This document shows positions 35,601 to 44,515 of a DNA stretch of 64,000 nt, piece by piece. Every line of letters starts with the position of its first letter. Positions within the stretch are counted from its first letter, which is position 1. The stretch comes from Nereocystis luetkeana (lineage: Eukaryota; Sar; Phaeophyceae; Laminariales; Laminariaceae), in the NCBI GenBank assembly GCA_031213475.1, contig JARUPZ010000036.1, forward strand, positions 1,240,001 through 1,304,000, in the 5' to 3' direction. The notes under the pieces were generated by a model, which ran no database searches, had not been told where the DNA came from, and saw nothing but the letters and a program-made list of their open reading frames with translations. The translations under genes and the position numbers were made by a program.

Positions 35601-38320
35601 TGTGAATGTTCCAGGTATGTGACTCGTCAGAGTTCATTTTTTTTATGAGAAAAAAGAGACGGAAAGAAAATGCGGCCAAAATGATCTTACTATTACGGGG
35701 GACCATAGTAAATAGGACCAAATATTGTTAGTAAAAATATGTAAATATATAGGTTTTTGTGTCCACCGTAGGTCCTGTTTACTATGCCCCCCCCCCGTAA
35801 CGACAAACTAACTATATAATAGGCTGCCCGTTTGATGCGCTGTGTGGGACCTGTGTAGTGCAGATTCAGCCCAGGAAACCTATCCTAGATCATGCTGGTT
35901 ATGCGTCGACATGAGCTAGATCGCACATATGATGCAGGTGATACAGATGATCGCACATATGATACACGTGATACAGATGAGGAATAGGTCTGCCATGGAA
36001 AACGTACTGCTGTAGGTGATGCGGTGTGGGAGTGATCCGCGTGAGGTGTGCGATATAATCAAATGTTTTTGAAACCCAGACGAACCTCAGGAACGTGGTT
36101 CGTTTGATACCTGGTATAAATTGAGTCAAACACATACGTCGTATAAAAGAAATCGCTTATGAAATGGCTTAAACCCTTTTATCAATAGACTAAACTGAAG
36201 TTCCGTTTTGGGGACAAACCAGTCGAATTGTAAGTACTTTGTGCTCAAAACGAGACTGCAGTTCTAACAGTCCTCCAAGTATCATCCCCCCCCCCCCCCC
36301 CCCCCCCAAACATTAGTACAGCAGTACACCCACTGCTGTCTCTAGAAGTTGCCACACCAGAAAACAAGTCAGTTGATTCGCCGCTATCATCCACATGCAA
36401 AAACGTCCGTACCTCAAGCGTTTTTTTTTTAGTAAGATGCAGCTCATCCTTCATGCGACTCGCCGAACATCTCACGGCGCTTCGAGCGTGGCGCAAGCAA
36501 TGTCTGCCTGGTCGGTGAAACGCGACGTGCTCCGTCCCGGCATTGTAGGGATGCGAGGGTCTATGGCTCATACGACTCCGGCCATGCATGATATTGAGTA
36601 TACCCCCCGTACCGCACTGTAGTGGCATGTGTACGCCCCCTCCACCCCCCCCCCTCCCCCCCCCCCAACCCCCGCCACCCCATTCCGCAGTGTATTTGCA
36701 TGACTACCCCCCCCCCCCTACTACGGCATGTTGATTTTACTGTTGATGGTGGATCTGTACGGCGTATTGTCCCGCTTGCCTGCCTGCCCCCGCCACCTGC
36801 GCTGCTCGCTCGGTACTACTGCGGGTGGGGGGGGGTGCGTGTCGGAATTTGTATGCGCTTTGTATGCGCTTTGTGTACGTTTTTTGTATGCGTGTTGTAT
36901 GCGCGTTGTATGCGCGTAGTATGCGCTTTGTTTTCGCTTTGTATGTGATTGGTATGCGCTCTGTATGTTCTTTGTATGCGCGTTGTATGCGCTTTGTGTG
37001 CGTGTTGCAATGTGCGTTGTATGTGGTAAGCATGCGCTTTGTGTGCGGATTGTATGTTGTTTGTATGCGTTTCGCATGCGCTGCATGAGCGGTTTGTGTA
37101 AAATTTGCATGTTCTATGCGTGTGCTTTGCATGCGGTTTGAGTGCGCCATGTATGCGCTTTGTATGCGGTTTGAGTGCGCTATGTATGCGCTCTGTATGT
37201 TATCTGTATGTCCCTTGCGCGCGCTTCGTCTGCAGGTTGTATGCGCCTTGTCTGCGCTCTTTATGCGCTTTGTATGTGCTTTGTACGCGCTCTTTTTGCG
37301 GTTTGTGTGTGCTTTGTGCGCGTTATGCATGCGCTTTTGTGTGCGGTTTGTATATTATTTGCATGCGCTTTGTATGCGATTTTTCTTCTCCTGCTTCTCG
37401 GCGGCTGTGAGCGAACCCCGTGTATGCGCTTTGCATGCGCCGTGTATGCGTTGCATGCGCTGTGTACGTTCTTTTCGTGCGCGTTGTATGTGCTCTGTGT
37501 GCGCTGGTGTTTGTTCATGTATCTTGTGTGTCTTCGTATCGCGTTGGCTTGTCCTTGTGTCGCGCTCTCCTGCTCGCCATCGGTACACGGGGGGGGGCAG
37601 AAGACGATCCTCATTCCCCGTTTTTACCTTGGTAGTACCTCCCTCCCTTTTACACTGTACTGCAAAAACTATGCCACTCTGATTTCTTGTACGACGACAG
37701 ATTATCGCCAAAATGCGAGTACAAAGTGGAGGTCGCGGTATAAGAGCTACCGCTTTTAAAAATGGCCTGGCACGGCCATACTAAAATCTAAATGATTCCC
37801 TTTTTGCTTTGAGAGATATTCGGGTTTAAGCGAGGTCTATTAATAACAGGCCTCACATACCCACCCCTCTCTTAAATGGTGACCCTGACTGATAGTGTAT
37901 GATACAGCTATAACGTTCTCGAAGTGAAACAAGGGTTTGGCGGGGACTTGTTTCAAGCGACGCCCACGTCGTTTTTGCTTTGTGACGTTTGTTTCGCCTG
38001 CTTGGTTTGTTTCGTCGCATCTGTCTTGTTTGTGTTGTTTGTGCGTCTTGTGTGTTTCGCACGTTTTCCGTGTTTTGTATGCTGTGTATGCTTGTTTGTT
38101 TGTTCGTTTGGTTTGCTTCGGTTTGTTTTGTTCGTTTGGTTTGTTTTGTTTTGTTTGGTTTGTTTGTTTAGTGTGTTTGGTGTGTTTAGTGTGTTTTGTT
38201 TTGTTTGTTTTGTTTGTTTTGTTTGTGTATCTGGTTGTTTTGGTTTCGGTTGTTTTGGTTTGCTTTGGTTTTGCGTTTTGTGCAATTGTTTTGCTCTTTT
38301 TGTTTGCTCTGTTTGTTTCG

Positions 38321-38351
<31 letters not shown>

Positions 38352-40610
38352 CTTTGCTTGTTTTGTCGGTTAGCTGGTATTATTTTTCGTTCGTCTGTTT
38401 GCTTGTTTGCATGCCTGTTTTATTTTTATTGCTCTGTCTATTTCTTGTGTTCTTGCGCATCCTCATGGTAAAAAGTGTTGGCGGGAACTCAAGTCGGCAG
38501 TACACGCTTCAGCGGCAATGGAAACCCATAGTCAGGCGGTGCATCTCTACGGGGGGAACGTTCGTGGCGATATTTAGGCGATACCTGGTACACGTTACTG
38601 TATGCGGTAAATACCAGAAACGGGCGATAAACTGACGGAACACTGAAAAATTACAAAAATTACCGCTTGGCACCCTGTCTGATGTTTGTTCCATGATTTT
38701 GGTTTCGTTTTTTTTGTTTGCAGGTGGGGGAGGCGAATATGGACATGACCATCGAGGGGCAGCAAGCGGGAAGCCGAGCGCTTCGATCGAGGCCCGTCAT
38801 GTTCGCGGATTTGCCGGGATTCAAGGTGAGTTTGGTTTGTTTGTTTTTTGTTTGGTTTGTTTTGGTTTGATGTGGTCTGGTTTGGTCTCGTCTCGTCTCG
38901 TTTTTCTAGTTTGGTTGCTTTGTGTTCGATTTTCTGTTTTGTTTGATCGGTTTCGTTTGATCAGGTTTGAGTTGGTTTGGTTCGAGTAAAAGTTGATTTC
39001 GGTTTGGTTTGGTCGGGTTTGGTTTGGTTTGGTACGGTCTTGTTTAGTTCGGTTTGTGTGTGCTTTGTATTTTCTGGTATTGTTTGGTTTAGTTCGGTTC
39101 TGGTTTGGGTTACTTTGGTTTCTAGTTGATCCGGCGCGGTTACGTTTGGTTTGTTTTCGTTGTGAGTGTCTTTTTTGTTATTTTTTTTTTAGTCCTCCGG
39201 ATTGGGGGAAATAACGCGCAAGCCCACCACACTTCAACGTATAGAACACGTGACCCGTTCTAGGATAGAGGTAGCACATTTCCGCTATTTTGTTTCTGAA
39301 AGACGCGGTTCATTAACCCCAAGTCGTCGGAATGTCAATCTTGATTTCCAAAAAAAAAACGTTTTGTAGACTTGGGCCATGGGTATTATTCGCCGCGATG
39401 CATTTTGATTTTTGCTGAAGTCAGTTTTCGGATGAGGTATCGAGCTCGTGAAGTGAGGAGCCTCAGAAAATTTAGGGTGAACCTCTATCGTAGAACCCCT
39501 CACGTGTCGGGCGTCAATTTACCCGTCGCCGAAAAGGGGGGGGGGGGCTGTCACGCCGACACCATATGCAAGCTTCCGGCGCTTGCCATGCAAATGGCGA
39601 TGTCGTTGGTCCACCAGAAGAGATGCGGAGCACAGACTGCAAAATAATAGGAGCCTGTCTTTTTTATTGCTCCAAAGCTTGATATCCCGTTCCGCTTGCA
39701 CACTATTACGGAGGACCATAGTAAATAGGACTAAATATTGTTTTAGTAAAAATAGGCAAATACAGAGGTTTTTGAGTGTACCGTGGGTCCTATTTACTAT
39801 GTTCCCCCGTAATAACGCCTCGCCTCGCCTCGACTGGCGACCTCGCGCACGCAACGGCAGCACCGTTATGTAATTCCACCGAGTTGACCCTTGACGACTG
39901 CACTCCCTTTTTAAGGACACATGACTTGCAATTAGAGCAGACTCGCAAATAAAGCAATCTGAGTAATATTTAAGTACATGTACAGTGCAGTATGGAAAAG
40001 AGAAGGGTTCATATTGCCACACTACGACACATATGTGGAAGTAGGGCCTTACCCGTTCGCCGAACGGTACGCAATAAAAAACGGGGAGGGGCCGGGGGGT
40101 TGGTATTTAGTGTGGATACCGCAGCCCGTCGACACCGGTCGGACGTTTTTCCGGCGGAAGGGGGGGGCAGTGAAACCTCCCGTCGGACATGAAGGTCGTT
40201 GGGCACTGTCATCCATGCGCCGGAATGTCGGTCTCGCGAGCGGTTCTTGGGAGGGTGCAGCTTCACCCTTCATGCGACTCGCCGAGCACCTCGGGGCGCG
40301 CTTCGCGCTTGGTACAAGCAAGGCCTACCTGGTCGGTGATAACCCGACGTGCTCTTTCTCGACATTGTAGGGATGCGAGGGTCCAATGTCAAACCAATAC
40401 GGCCATGTATAACATGAGTAACGCCTCCCCCCACCCCCCTTTCCGCCGCCTCGCCGCCCCCTTTCCTGTCCTTGTCGCCTGCGCCTGGCTCTTCCAAAGG
40501 CGATGGGACTGCATGGACCCACGATTATTCTGGGTTCGGATGTCCTGAAGCTCGGGAAGGGGGCCATGATTGTGTCTTTCTTCAGCAGGAAGATTTGGTT
40601 GGCGTTATGA
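20971..40610 (+). CDS. Two-lobed retropepsin-fold aspartyl protease with SAP-like N-terminus, ten exons
   Basis: Host protease-like gene. Exons: 20971-21105, 22634-22860, 24942-25102, 28102-28197, 30239-30391, 31734-31878, 32391-32508, 35329-35376, 38724-38825, 40500-40610 (TGA at 40608). Phases agree at all nine junctions. N-terminal SAP-like helices: [18 protein letters not shown] followed across the intron by [10 protein letters not shown]. Lobe 1 has [14 protein letters not shown] and closes with [16 protein letters not shown]. Lobe 2 has [15 protein letters not shown] and closes with [14 protein letters not shown] and [10 protein letters not shown]. The first in-frame Met is at 20989 (425 codons), but the exon may start at the acceptor and an upstream exon may exist. 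The motifs are DTA and DLG rather than DTG, so activity is uncertain. Ten introns and a clean frame argue against an LTR-element origin for this copy. Confidence 0.85.
21980..22002. repeat. Triple overlapping TACCWGGTA array
   Basis: TACCTGGTA, TACCTGGTA and TACCAGGTA overlap at their TA ends (21980-21988, 21987-21995, 21994-22002). Confidence 0.9.
22072..22163. mobile_element. MITE-B copy, near-perfect palindrome
   Basis: AGAACCGCAGTCCCGTTTTG opposite CAAAACGGGACTGCGGTTCT. Confidence 0.85.
22463..22573. mobile_element. MITE-A copy
   Basis: TCGCGGGGGGCCATAGTAAT ... GCATGGTCCCCCCCCGTAA; lies just upstream of a protease acceptor. Confidence 0.75.
22634..22860 (+). CDS. Protease exon: second SAP helix and linker
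   Basis: Acceptor CGAACCAG, donor GTGCGA. Reads [20 protein letters not shown], then a Ser/Pro/Gly linker ending [15 protein letters not shown]. The frame continues the SAP helix from the previous exon. Confidence 0.82.
22950..23440 (-). mobile_element. 5'-truncated LINE copy, oligo(C)-tailed
   Basis: Same 3' sequence as the LINE at 44516-45540, e.g. GACGGAGCACCGTTCCTACT and CCGCCTGTGGCCA. Poly-G on the left is the oligo(C) tail of the - strand element. AAATGACGTTTCTATGGGG and AACTGGCGTTTTTATGGGA flank it like a diverged target duplication. Confidence 0.7.
23806..23905. mobile_element. MITE-A copy, right end eroded
   Basis: TTACGGGGAACCATAGTAAA ... TATTTACTATGGTAAT; CCCCC of the right end is missing. 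Confidence 0.7.
24178..24370 (+). repeat. AACCGCAGATTCAGCCACAAAAGT minisatellite
   Basis: About six degenerate 24-27 bp units in a protease intron. Confidence 0.6.
24805..24870 (+). mobile_element. LINE 3'-end fragment, + orientation
   Basis: GTGGTCAATGGT ... CAAACAACAATTGAGTACG followed by C-rich DNA, the same terminus as the other LINE copies. Confidence 0.55.
24942..25102 (+). CDS. Protease exon: lobe 1 active-site motif
   Basis: Acceptor AATGCAG, donor GTGGGC. Reads [10 protein letters not shown], then [24 protein letters not shown] replaces the usual DTGA of retropepsin-like enzymes. Confidence 0.88.
25940..26125 (+). repeat. Four-unit 46-bp tandem repeat
   Basis: Units of GGTAAAAAGTACTGGTATAA then AGTGTACTAAGATTTACACC, over 90% alike by eye, in a protease intron. 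Confidence 0.85.
26524..26629. mobile_element. MITE-A copy
   Basis: CTATTACGGGGGACCATAGT ... ACTATGGCCCCCGGTAATAG; CTA and TAG flanks suggest a CTAG target. Confidence 0.85.
28102..28197 (+). CDS. Protease exon: flap region of lobe 1
   Basis: Acceptor AAAGCAG, donor GTGAGG. Reads [19 protein letters not shown] then [13 protein letters not shown], in register with both neighbours. Confidence 0.75.
28250..28346. mobile_element. MITE-B copy, diverged
   Basis: GGACTACGGTCCCGTTGTGG ... GGGGGCTGCAGCACTGAAGG; it abuts family C. Confidence 0.6.
28345..28770. repeat. Family C copy with expanded 20-bp tandem part
   Basis: About 14 units of ACAGATAGATCATCT, then GATCCTGACCTGCCGTCAAG and GTGCAGGATCTGTATA. 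The [15 protein letters not shown] reading frames it makes are not genes. Confidence 0.75.
29355..29615. repeat. Family C copy, inverted relative to 28345
   Basis: CATCGGACAGATGATC ... CTGTACATGATCTATCTGTC. Confidence 0.6.
30005..30230 (+). repeat. (CCCCT)n tract before a protease acceptor
   Basis: Over 200 bp of CCCCT/CCCCCT pentamers ending in C15, nine bases before the acceptor at 30238. Confidence 0.85.
30239..30391 (+). CDS. Protease exon: lobe 1 closing motif
   Basis: Acceptor GATAACAG after about 220 bp of CT-rich DNA. Reads [18 protein letters not shown] then [17 protein letters not shown]; donor GTGAGG. The 3' half of this exon and its donor are repeated downstream (30450-30830). 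Confidence 0.88.
30450..30830 (+). repeat. Tandem duplicates of protease exon end plus donor
   Basis: Three degenerate copies of the block GGGGGTGTCGGG...TTCGATGTCAAGCTGGATTT...TCCGGTGAGGAAT. Donor-like GGTGAG repeats at 30391, 30531 and 30670, about 140 bp apart. Copies are too diverged to code well. Confidence 0.75.
31027..31131. mobile_element. MITE-A copy
   Basis: CTATTGCGGGGAACCATAGT ... AACTATGGTCCCCCGTAATA. Confidence 0.82.
31505..31640. repeat. Family D (GGGTC) copy
   Basis: GACCCGTGGGTCGGGTCACG ... CGACCCGACCCGACCCGACC and GTGAGAGTTTGACAATCTCC. Confidence 0.65.
31734..31878 (+). CDS. Protease exon: inter-lobe segment
   Basis: Acceptor GAAACAG, donor GTGCGA. Reads [19 protein letters not shown], then [19 protein letters not shown]. 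Phase matches both neighbours. Confidence 0.8.
31900..32160 (+). repeat. (GGTT)/(GATT) simple sequence
   Basis: TGGTTGGTTGGTT and GATTGATTGATT runs in a protease intron. Confidence 0.75.
32391..32508 (+). CDS. Protease exon: lobe 2 active-site motif
   Basis: Acceptor GGATCAG, donor GTGACA. Reads [20 protein letters not shown] then [21 protein letters not shown] occupies the position of the second catalytic DTG. Confidence 0.87.
32577..32622. repeat. (TA)n microsatellite
   Basis: About 20 TA units. Confidence 0.9.
32835..33170 (+). repeat. 48-52 bp tandem repeat
   Basis: Six to seven units of TTGGTTATAGCATAGGGCAG then GTAGATAC and TGTAGCCCTTTTGA. Confidence 0.8.
33212..33676. mobile_element. 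Scrambled MITE-A tandem cluster
   Basis: A complete palindrome (33212-33310), an extra right half, then three head-to-tail left halves starting at 33399, 33481 and 33577, then a right half. The first half-unit is 82 bp and the middle one 96 bp; the 14-bp excess is exactly two TACCTGGTA insertions (33495-33503, 33528-33536). Confidence 0.88.
33818..34029. mobile_element. MITE-A copy split by another MITE-A (33856-33960)
   Basis: The outer copy is interrupted in its loop after TGTTA. The inner copy is complete; the outer half resumes GTAAAAATAGG. The right-hand TA of the target is now TG. Confidence 0.88.
34243..34330. mobile_element. MITE-B copy
   Basis: GGACCGCAGTCATGTCTTGG ... GAGACTGCGGTCCTAGAAGG. 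Confidence 0.75.
34426..34550. mobile_element. MITE-A copy, diverged loop
   Basis: CTATTACGGGAGACCATAGC ... TAGTATCGTCCCCCCGAATA. Confidence 0.72.
34593..34807. mobile_element. MITE-A copy split by another MITE-A (34630-34733)
   Basis: The outer loop ATATTGTTAGTAAAAATGG is cut at TA: ...ATATTGTTA, inner TTACGG...CCGTAA, then TAGTAAAAATGG. This shows a clean TA target duplication. The outer right half carries a TACCTGGTA insertion (34754-34762). Confidence 0.9.
34917..35021. mobile_element. MITE-A copy
   Basis: TTACGGGGGGACCGTATTAA ... TATTTACTACGGCCCCCCTT. Confidence 0.75.
35329..35376 (+). CDS. Protease exon: 16-codon micro-exon
   Basis: Acceptor CACCTCAG, donor GTGAGG. Reads [16 protein letters not shown]. 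Short, but phase 0 at both ends and consistent with the family. Confidence 0.7.
35693..35800. mobile_element. MITE-A copy
   Basis: CTATTACGGGGGACCATAGT ... TTTACTATGCCCCCCCCCGT. Confidence 0.82.
35830..35945. repeat. Family C fragment
   Basis: GACCTGTGTAGTGCAGATTC ... CCTAGATCATG ... GAGCTAGATCGCA. Confidence 0.5.
36174..36270. mobile_element. MITE-B copy
   Basis: GAAGTTCCGTTTTGGGGACA ... CAAAACGAGACTGCAGTTCT. Confidence 0.68.
36430..36610 (+). mobile_element. SINE-like repeat, near full length
   Basis: Starts near AGTAAGATGCAGCTCATCCT, then CAAGCAATGTCTGCCTGGTC and CATTGTAGGGATGCGAGGGT, ending ATTGAGTATACCCCCC. Confidence 0.72.
36845..37450 (+). repeat. 10-bp minisatellite (TTTGTATGCG)
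   Basis: About 50 units of TATGCGCTTTG and TATGCGCGTTG in a protease intron, restarting briefly after 37415. The Cys/Met/Arg/Phe-rich frames are artefacts. Confidence 0.88.
37980..38350 (+). repeat. (TTTGT)n/(TTTGG)n simple sequence
   Basis: T/G-rich degenerate pentamers with (CTTT)n at the end, in the intron before the exon at 38724. Confidence 0.8.
38724..38825 (+). CDS. Protease exon: lobe 2 strands
   Basis: Acceptor GTTTGCAG, donor GTGAGT. Reads [20 protein letters not shown], ending [10 protein letters not shown]. Flanked on both sides by TTTGG-rich simple sequence. Confidence 0.83.
38826..39135 (+). repeat. (GGTTT)n simple sequence starting at a donor
   Basis: The intron opens GTGAGTTTGGTTTG and continues as GGTTTGG pentamers for 300 bp. 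Confidence 0.8.
39706..39812. mobile_element. MITE-A copy
   Basis: CTATTACGGAGGACCATAGT ... TTTACTATGTTCCCCCGTAA. Confidence 0.85.
40248..40440 (+). mobile_element. SINE-like repeat, near full length
   Basis: TTCACCCTTCATGCGACTCG, CGGTGATAACCCGACGTGCT, CATTGTAGGGATGCGAGGGT, then CATGAGTAACGCC and C-rich tail ending close to the last protease acceptor. Confidence 0.7.
40500..40610 (+). CDS. Protease terminal exon
   Basis: Acceptor TTCCAAAG, stop TGA at 40608-40610. Reads [20 protein letters not shown], ending [10 protein letters not shown], the lobe 2 counterpart of [10 protein letters not shown]. Confidence 0.87.
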   Translation, partial: AMGLHGPTIILGSDVLKLGKGAMIVSFFSRKIWLAL

Positions 40611-40849
40611 TGGCGCAGGGAACGATCGAGGGGGGGTGGCAGGGGTGATGGCGGCGGGAAAGGAGGGGGGGGGGGGGGGGGGGCGAGGGGAGTCATTGGT
40701 TTTGGTTCGGTTTTGGTACGGTTTTGGTACGGTTTGGGTTTGGTCTTGGTTTGGCCCTGGTCCGTGACTTGATGAAGAAAAGCGGGACGTATTTTTATAC
40801 TTTGTTTTTGGTGCTCGGTTTTGATCGTTTGACATTTTTTTTAATGCCT

Positions 40850-41158
40850 TTGGGGGAGATGGACCACTTCCCCCTCATGGTTGGTGATGGTGCCGGGGAC
40901 AAATACACGGCCTATCGTACGATACCCGGTTGGAGGGTTTGTGGCTGGGACCTATTTTATATGACACCTGGCAAAGTCTCTGCAGATGCCGCTGAAAAAC
41001 ATATATTTTTCAATCTGTTGGAGAACTTTGCATTAGATGCCGTCGAAGGCTCTATCAGAATGGTGCGAGTTACGGGTTGCGGAGGGTTTTTAGGGCGTAC
41101 GGCATTAGTGGAAGCTCACCTCATGACAGGTACTGGTCTGCTCACTTCCCGGGCCTGA
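40850..41158 (+). CDS. Unrecognised ORF in the 3' flank of the protease gene
   Basis: About 100 codons from MPLGEMDHFPLMVGDGAG to GTGLLTSRA, 240 bp past the protease stop. Composition is more protein-like than the simple-sequence ORFs nearby, but there is no family match and no partner exon. It could be chance within the 3' UTR. Confidence 0.15.
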   Translation: MGEMDHFPLMVGDGAGDKYTAYRTIPGWRVCGWDLFYMTPGKVSADAAEKHIFFNLLENFALDAVEGSIRMVRVTGCGGFLGRTALVEAHLMTGTGLLTSRA

Positions 41159-42758
41159 CTTGCGCAAATTATACAGAGTAGACAAACTTAAGATCAACGT
41201 GAAAAACATGAATTAAACGGAAAACTCTCAGAAAATTTTGTTGGGCCTGGAGAAGCCACCCCCCACCCCCCCCATATGTTGTCGCAAGGTACTGACCACT
41301 TGGGACGACCACTATTGCCGAAACAAGGGAACCTGAGCCCTATCACCCCTTTCTAAGCGTGCCACCGCAATACGGTATGAACGTGCTGCCATTCCTAAAG
41401 TGATACCAGGTATTGGATTTCAGCATTACTAGATGGCGGTATAGAGGCGGGACAAGGGGGTGAGTTCAGTCTCCAGTAGCAGGCCAGCCTCACAAGGAGA
41501 CCTGACTAAAGTAGGCATGCGGTAATAAAAGCTAACGTAAAGAGGGACATGAGATTGCTGTTAGAAAATACTCTCATAGATAAGGGCCAGTGCAGCAGAT
41601 AATTTTACGCTTGAACGGAAGAGTCGGTCAGTTGGGGACTGGTCGAGTATAAATTTATGGAGGGTATTCTTTGCGGCGTGCAGCTAGGCTAGAGAGCGTC
41701 TGTATGGTTAACCCGACGATCATCGATGGACAGCTAAAGCTAGGAAAAACCCAGGTAGAGGAACGTCAGGAAGAGACTCTTGTAGTAGTACACGATGTAC
41801 AGCAGTAGGACAGTAGGACGCATGTAGGCACACGTAGATCCGTCGACAGAAGAGTCCGCTTTTCGAAGGTTCTCCTGTTCAGTGCCTGACATTGTTTCTC
41901 TATCGCGCTAGAGTCAGTAAACGACGTCCTTCTTTCTTCTTGATGCCTTGACCTGGAGCACTGCCTCTCGTCTATGCGAACCAGCATTTAAACTCTGAAG
42001 GCCGTGTCTCTGAGACGGACGGACGATAAGATATTGTGGGACTTGTTCAGGGCGCTAGAGATTTAGCTTTCTTCCCAAATTCTTGAAACCGGTATTGCCC
42101 GATTTTACCAAGTTTCTGCATATACGGCTGATCAGGGTGGGCTAGCGCTATGGTATTTCCCGGAAAGGCCCGTGAAACCCTACGAGTAGGAATGTGGTGC
42201 GGGAACGGACTACTACATTTGGAAGGCCCTTTTTTAAAACGCGAACAGAGGGCAGGTGATAAAAAGTATCGAACCTGTCGTCTCAGACTTACTTCCCCGA
42301 CATCTCTCAACGACCGGCACAATACCTCCACAAGGGGCTTCACGAGGAGGGCGAAGCAAATGTAAATATACCAGGTATATATCGCTTTTTTGTCCTGCCA
42401 TCGACGCCAACTGTTCACAATTTTAAGATCCGCGCAACGACAAACCGATTAGAAAAAAGTAGTTTTGAAGTGTCCCATTTATTTGTTCGTGAATCAACCA
42501 TCACATCAAAAAGGGAGACCAGAGGCCAAATTGCGCCCAATAGATTGGCCCGCAAGCAATCTTCCCGTACACAATTGACCCGCTAGTCATATTCCCGCAA
42601 GCAATCGACCCGCAAGCGACTGACCCGCAGGCAATCATTCGTTCGAACAACCGTTCGGAAGCCAAGGCCAGGACAAATAGAAACAAGGAAAAAGGACGAG
42701 CGTGGGACAGGCAGCCAGTGCAGTTACCGGCCACAAGACAGGCCAACAAAAGGATAAC

Positions 42759-42881
42759 TCATATCCCGCGTGCCGCTAACGCCTCCGCCGCCATCGTGAC
42801 GGTGGCGGCTGCTGCTGCTGCTGTTGCCTCCGTTGCTGGTGGCATTGCCTCTGCCGCTTGCTGCGGTGTGAAGCTCCTCGG
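42759..42881 (-). CDS. Possible TPS terminal exon
   Basis: Phase-0 open segment after an AACAG acceptor: PRSFTPQQAAEAMPPATEAT, then an Ala run, stopping at 42759-42761. The acceptor is preceded by poly-G on this strand, not pyrimidines, so the case is weak. Confidence 0.2.
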   Translation of the reverse strand, partial: PRSFTPQQAAEAMPPATEATAAAAAATVTMAAEALAARGI

Positions 42882-44361
42882 CTGTTGTTACCCCCCCCCC
42901 CTCCTTGTCTTCTCTTGTTGGGCGGGAAACAGTAGAAAAACAACCACACGCAACCATCGCCGTCACACTACGACAACCCTCTCTCTCTCTCTCTCGCACC
43001 ACCACGCGCGCCCGGATTTTCTATTCAAGTAGCGGTGTAAAGCCAAACCAGTCCAGCGACAACACAATGCAAACCCTCCGTCCGTGATTCCCGTACCAAA
43101 CCAGCGACCCTCTTAGTAGAGCCTACAACCCGGCCTCTCGCAACCCCCTCAAAAACAAACTCTTGACTGTTTCTTGTTATTCTCCCGCACGTTAGAGCAA
43201 TCCGGCCAACAAAATACACCCTCAACACACATACCAGCGCGCCATATTCCTCTATAACTCCCTACCAAACCAAGCAGAAAGCTATTTGATACCTGGTATG
43301 CCACAAGGTCATTTATTCTGCACCACACCAAGAACCCCCCCCCCTCCCCTCCCACCCCTCGTCTACCCTTTTGATCACGCTTCACCCCCCCCCCCCCCCT
43401 CCCCCCCAAACTTCGCGCATCGCATTACCCCTCGTAAAATCCTGCCCACACACGGTACTCCCCAGGTATATTACCCCCTTCCGACCGCACTTCGATCCCT
43501 ACCGACGACAACCCGCAAAAAAGATCAGTGATTCTTCGGCCGAGCCCTTGATAAAGAAAGATTAGCGGTGTGACCTTCAACCTTCGACTGCTCCTTCTTA
43601 TTCTTGTTTGTTTGAACCCACCTCCTCCTCGTTTAAGAACCCGCGCGATGCAAATGTTGTACGTGCCTCTAACCCGAACGCAACGAGCTTTTTCCTGGGG
43701 GGGGGGGGGGGGGGGGGGAAGACCAACATCGATCGACATCAAAAGAGACTACACTGAAACACTACTGCTGCCTTTTGCTGCTCCGCCGAATGCGCTGCGC
43801 TCTGCCCCTTCCCCCCCCCCCACTCCCCCCACGTCTCCCCCACCCTCCCTCGCCCATCCATTCCAGCCCACTCTCCACTTCTTTCCCCTCATCGTCAGTT
43901 TCCAGATGGCGACTCCCCGCAAACTCGCGTCAAACCCAGAACCCACACACATAAACTCTCCTTCTGCACCCTCTTCCCCCCCCCTACCACCACCAACACA
44001 CAATTCGGTCATGGATTCATGGAACGTGTGACCGACCGGCGGTTTCAATACCGACGGGAAGTTCCATCCAAGCCGGAGCGCGGGAGGCATAGGGGGGAGC
44101 GGGGAAGAAGGGGCGCAAGGGGGTGGCCGTCCCGACTCTAGTTTCTTCCCCCGCCTCGCCTAGAAAAAAATGCCTCCCTCTCCTTCCTCCTCTCCTTCCT
44201 GCAAGCAAGGAAACGGGATGATGAGCGCAAGAGGGGGCGAGCAAAAAAGCGAACGGACGAGGAGGCGCGAGGCCGTTGAGTGAGGACAGAGGAGGGACGC
44301 GGGAGGGGGGGTGCACTCATTGGAGGGGTGGGGGCTCCGGGTCGGAGGATGGGAGGGGGGG

Positions 44362-44500
44362 GGGGGGTGTACTCGATAGGAGAGATGTACTCGATCTCAT
44401 GCATGGCCGTAGTCGTATGACCATAGACCCTCGCATCCCTACAATGCCGGGACGGAGCATGTGGGGTTTTCACCGACCAGGCAGACATTGCTTGGGGGGG
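44362..44500 (-). mobile_element. SINE-like repeat, - orientation
   Basis: Two GTACTCGATAGGAGA/GTACTCGATCTC blocks beside poly-G, then GCATGGCCGTAGTCGTATGA and TTTTCACCGACCAGGCAGAC. Poly-G on both sides. Confidence 0.75.
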
Positions 44501-44515
44501 GGGGGGGGGGGGGGC

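Noticed and set aside
36737-37759. Frames of 190-200 codons rich in Cys/Met/Arg/Phe (+) or His/Lys/Thr/Ala (-)
   Set aside because: Translations of the TTTGTATGCG repeat inside a protease intron.
37924-38635. 232-codon Phe/Val/Cys-rich frame resembling a membrane protein
   Set aside because: T/G-rich simple sequence inside a protease intron; hydrophobicity follows from TTTGT repeats.
20971-40610. Protease motifs as part of an LTR element
   Set aside because: Ten spliced exons in consistent phase, two fused lobes and no integrase, reverse transcriptase or terminal repeats nearby; best read as a host gene.
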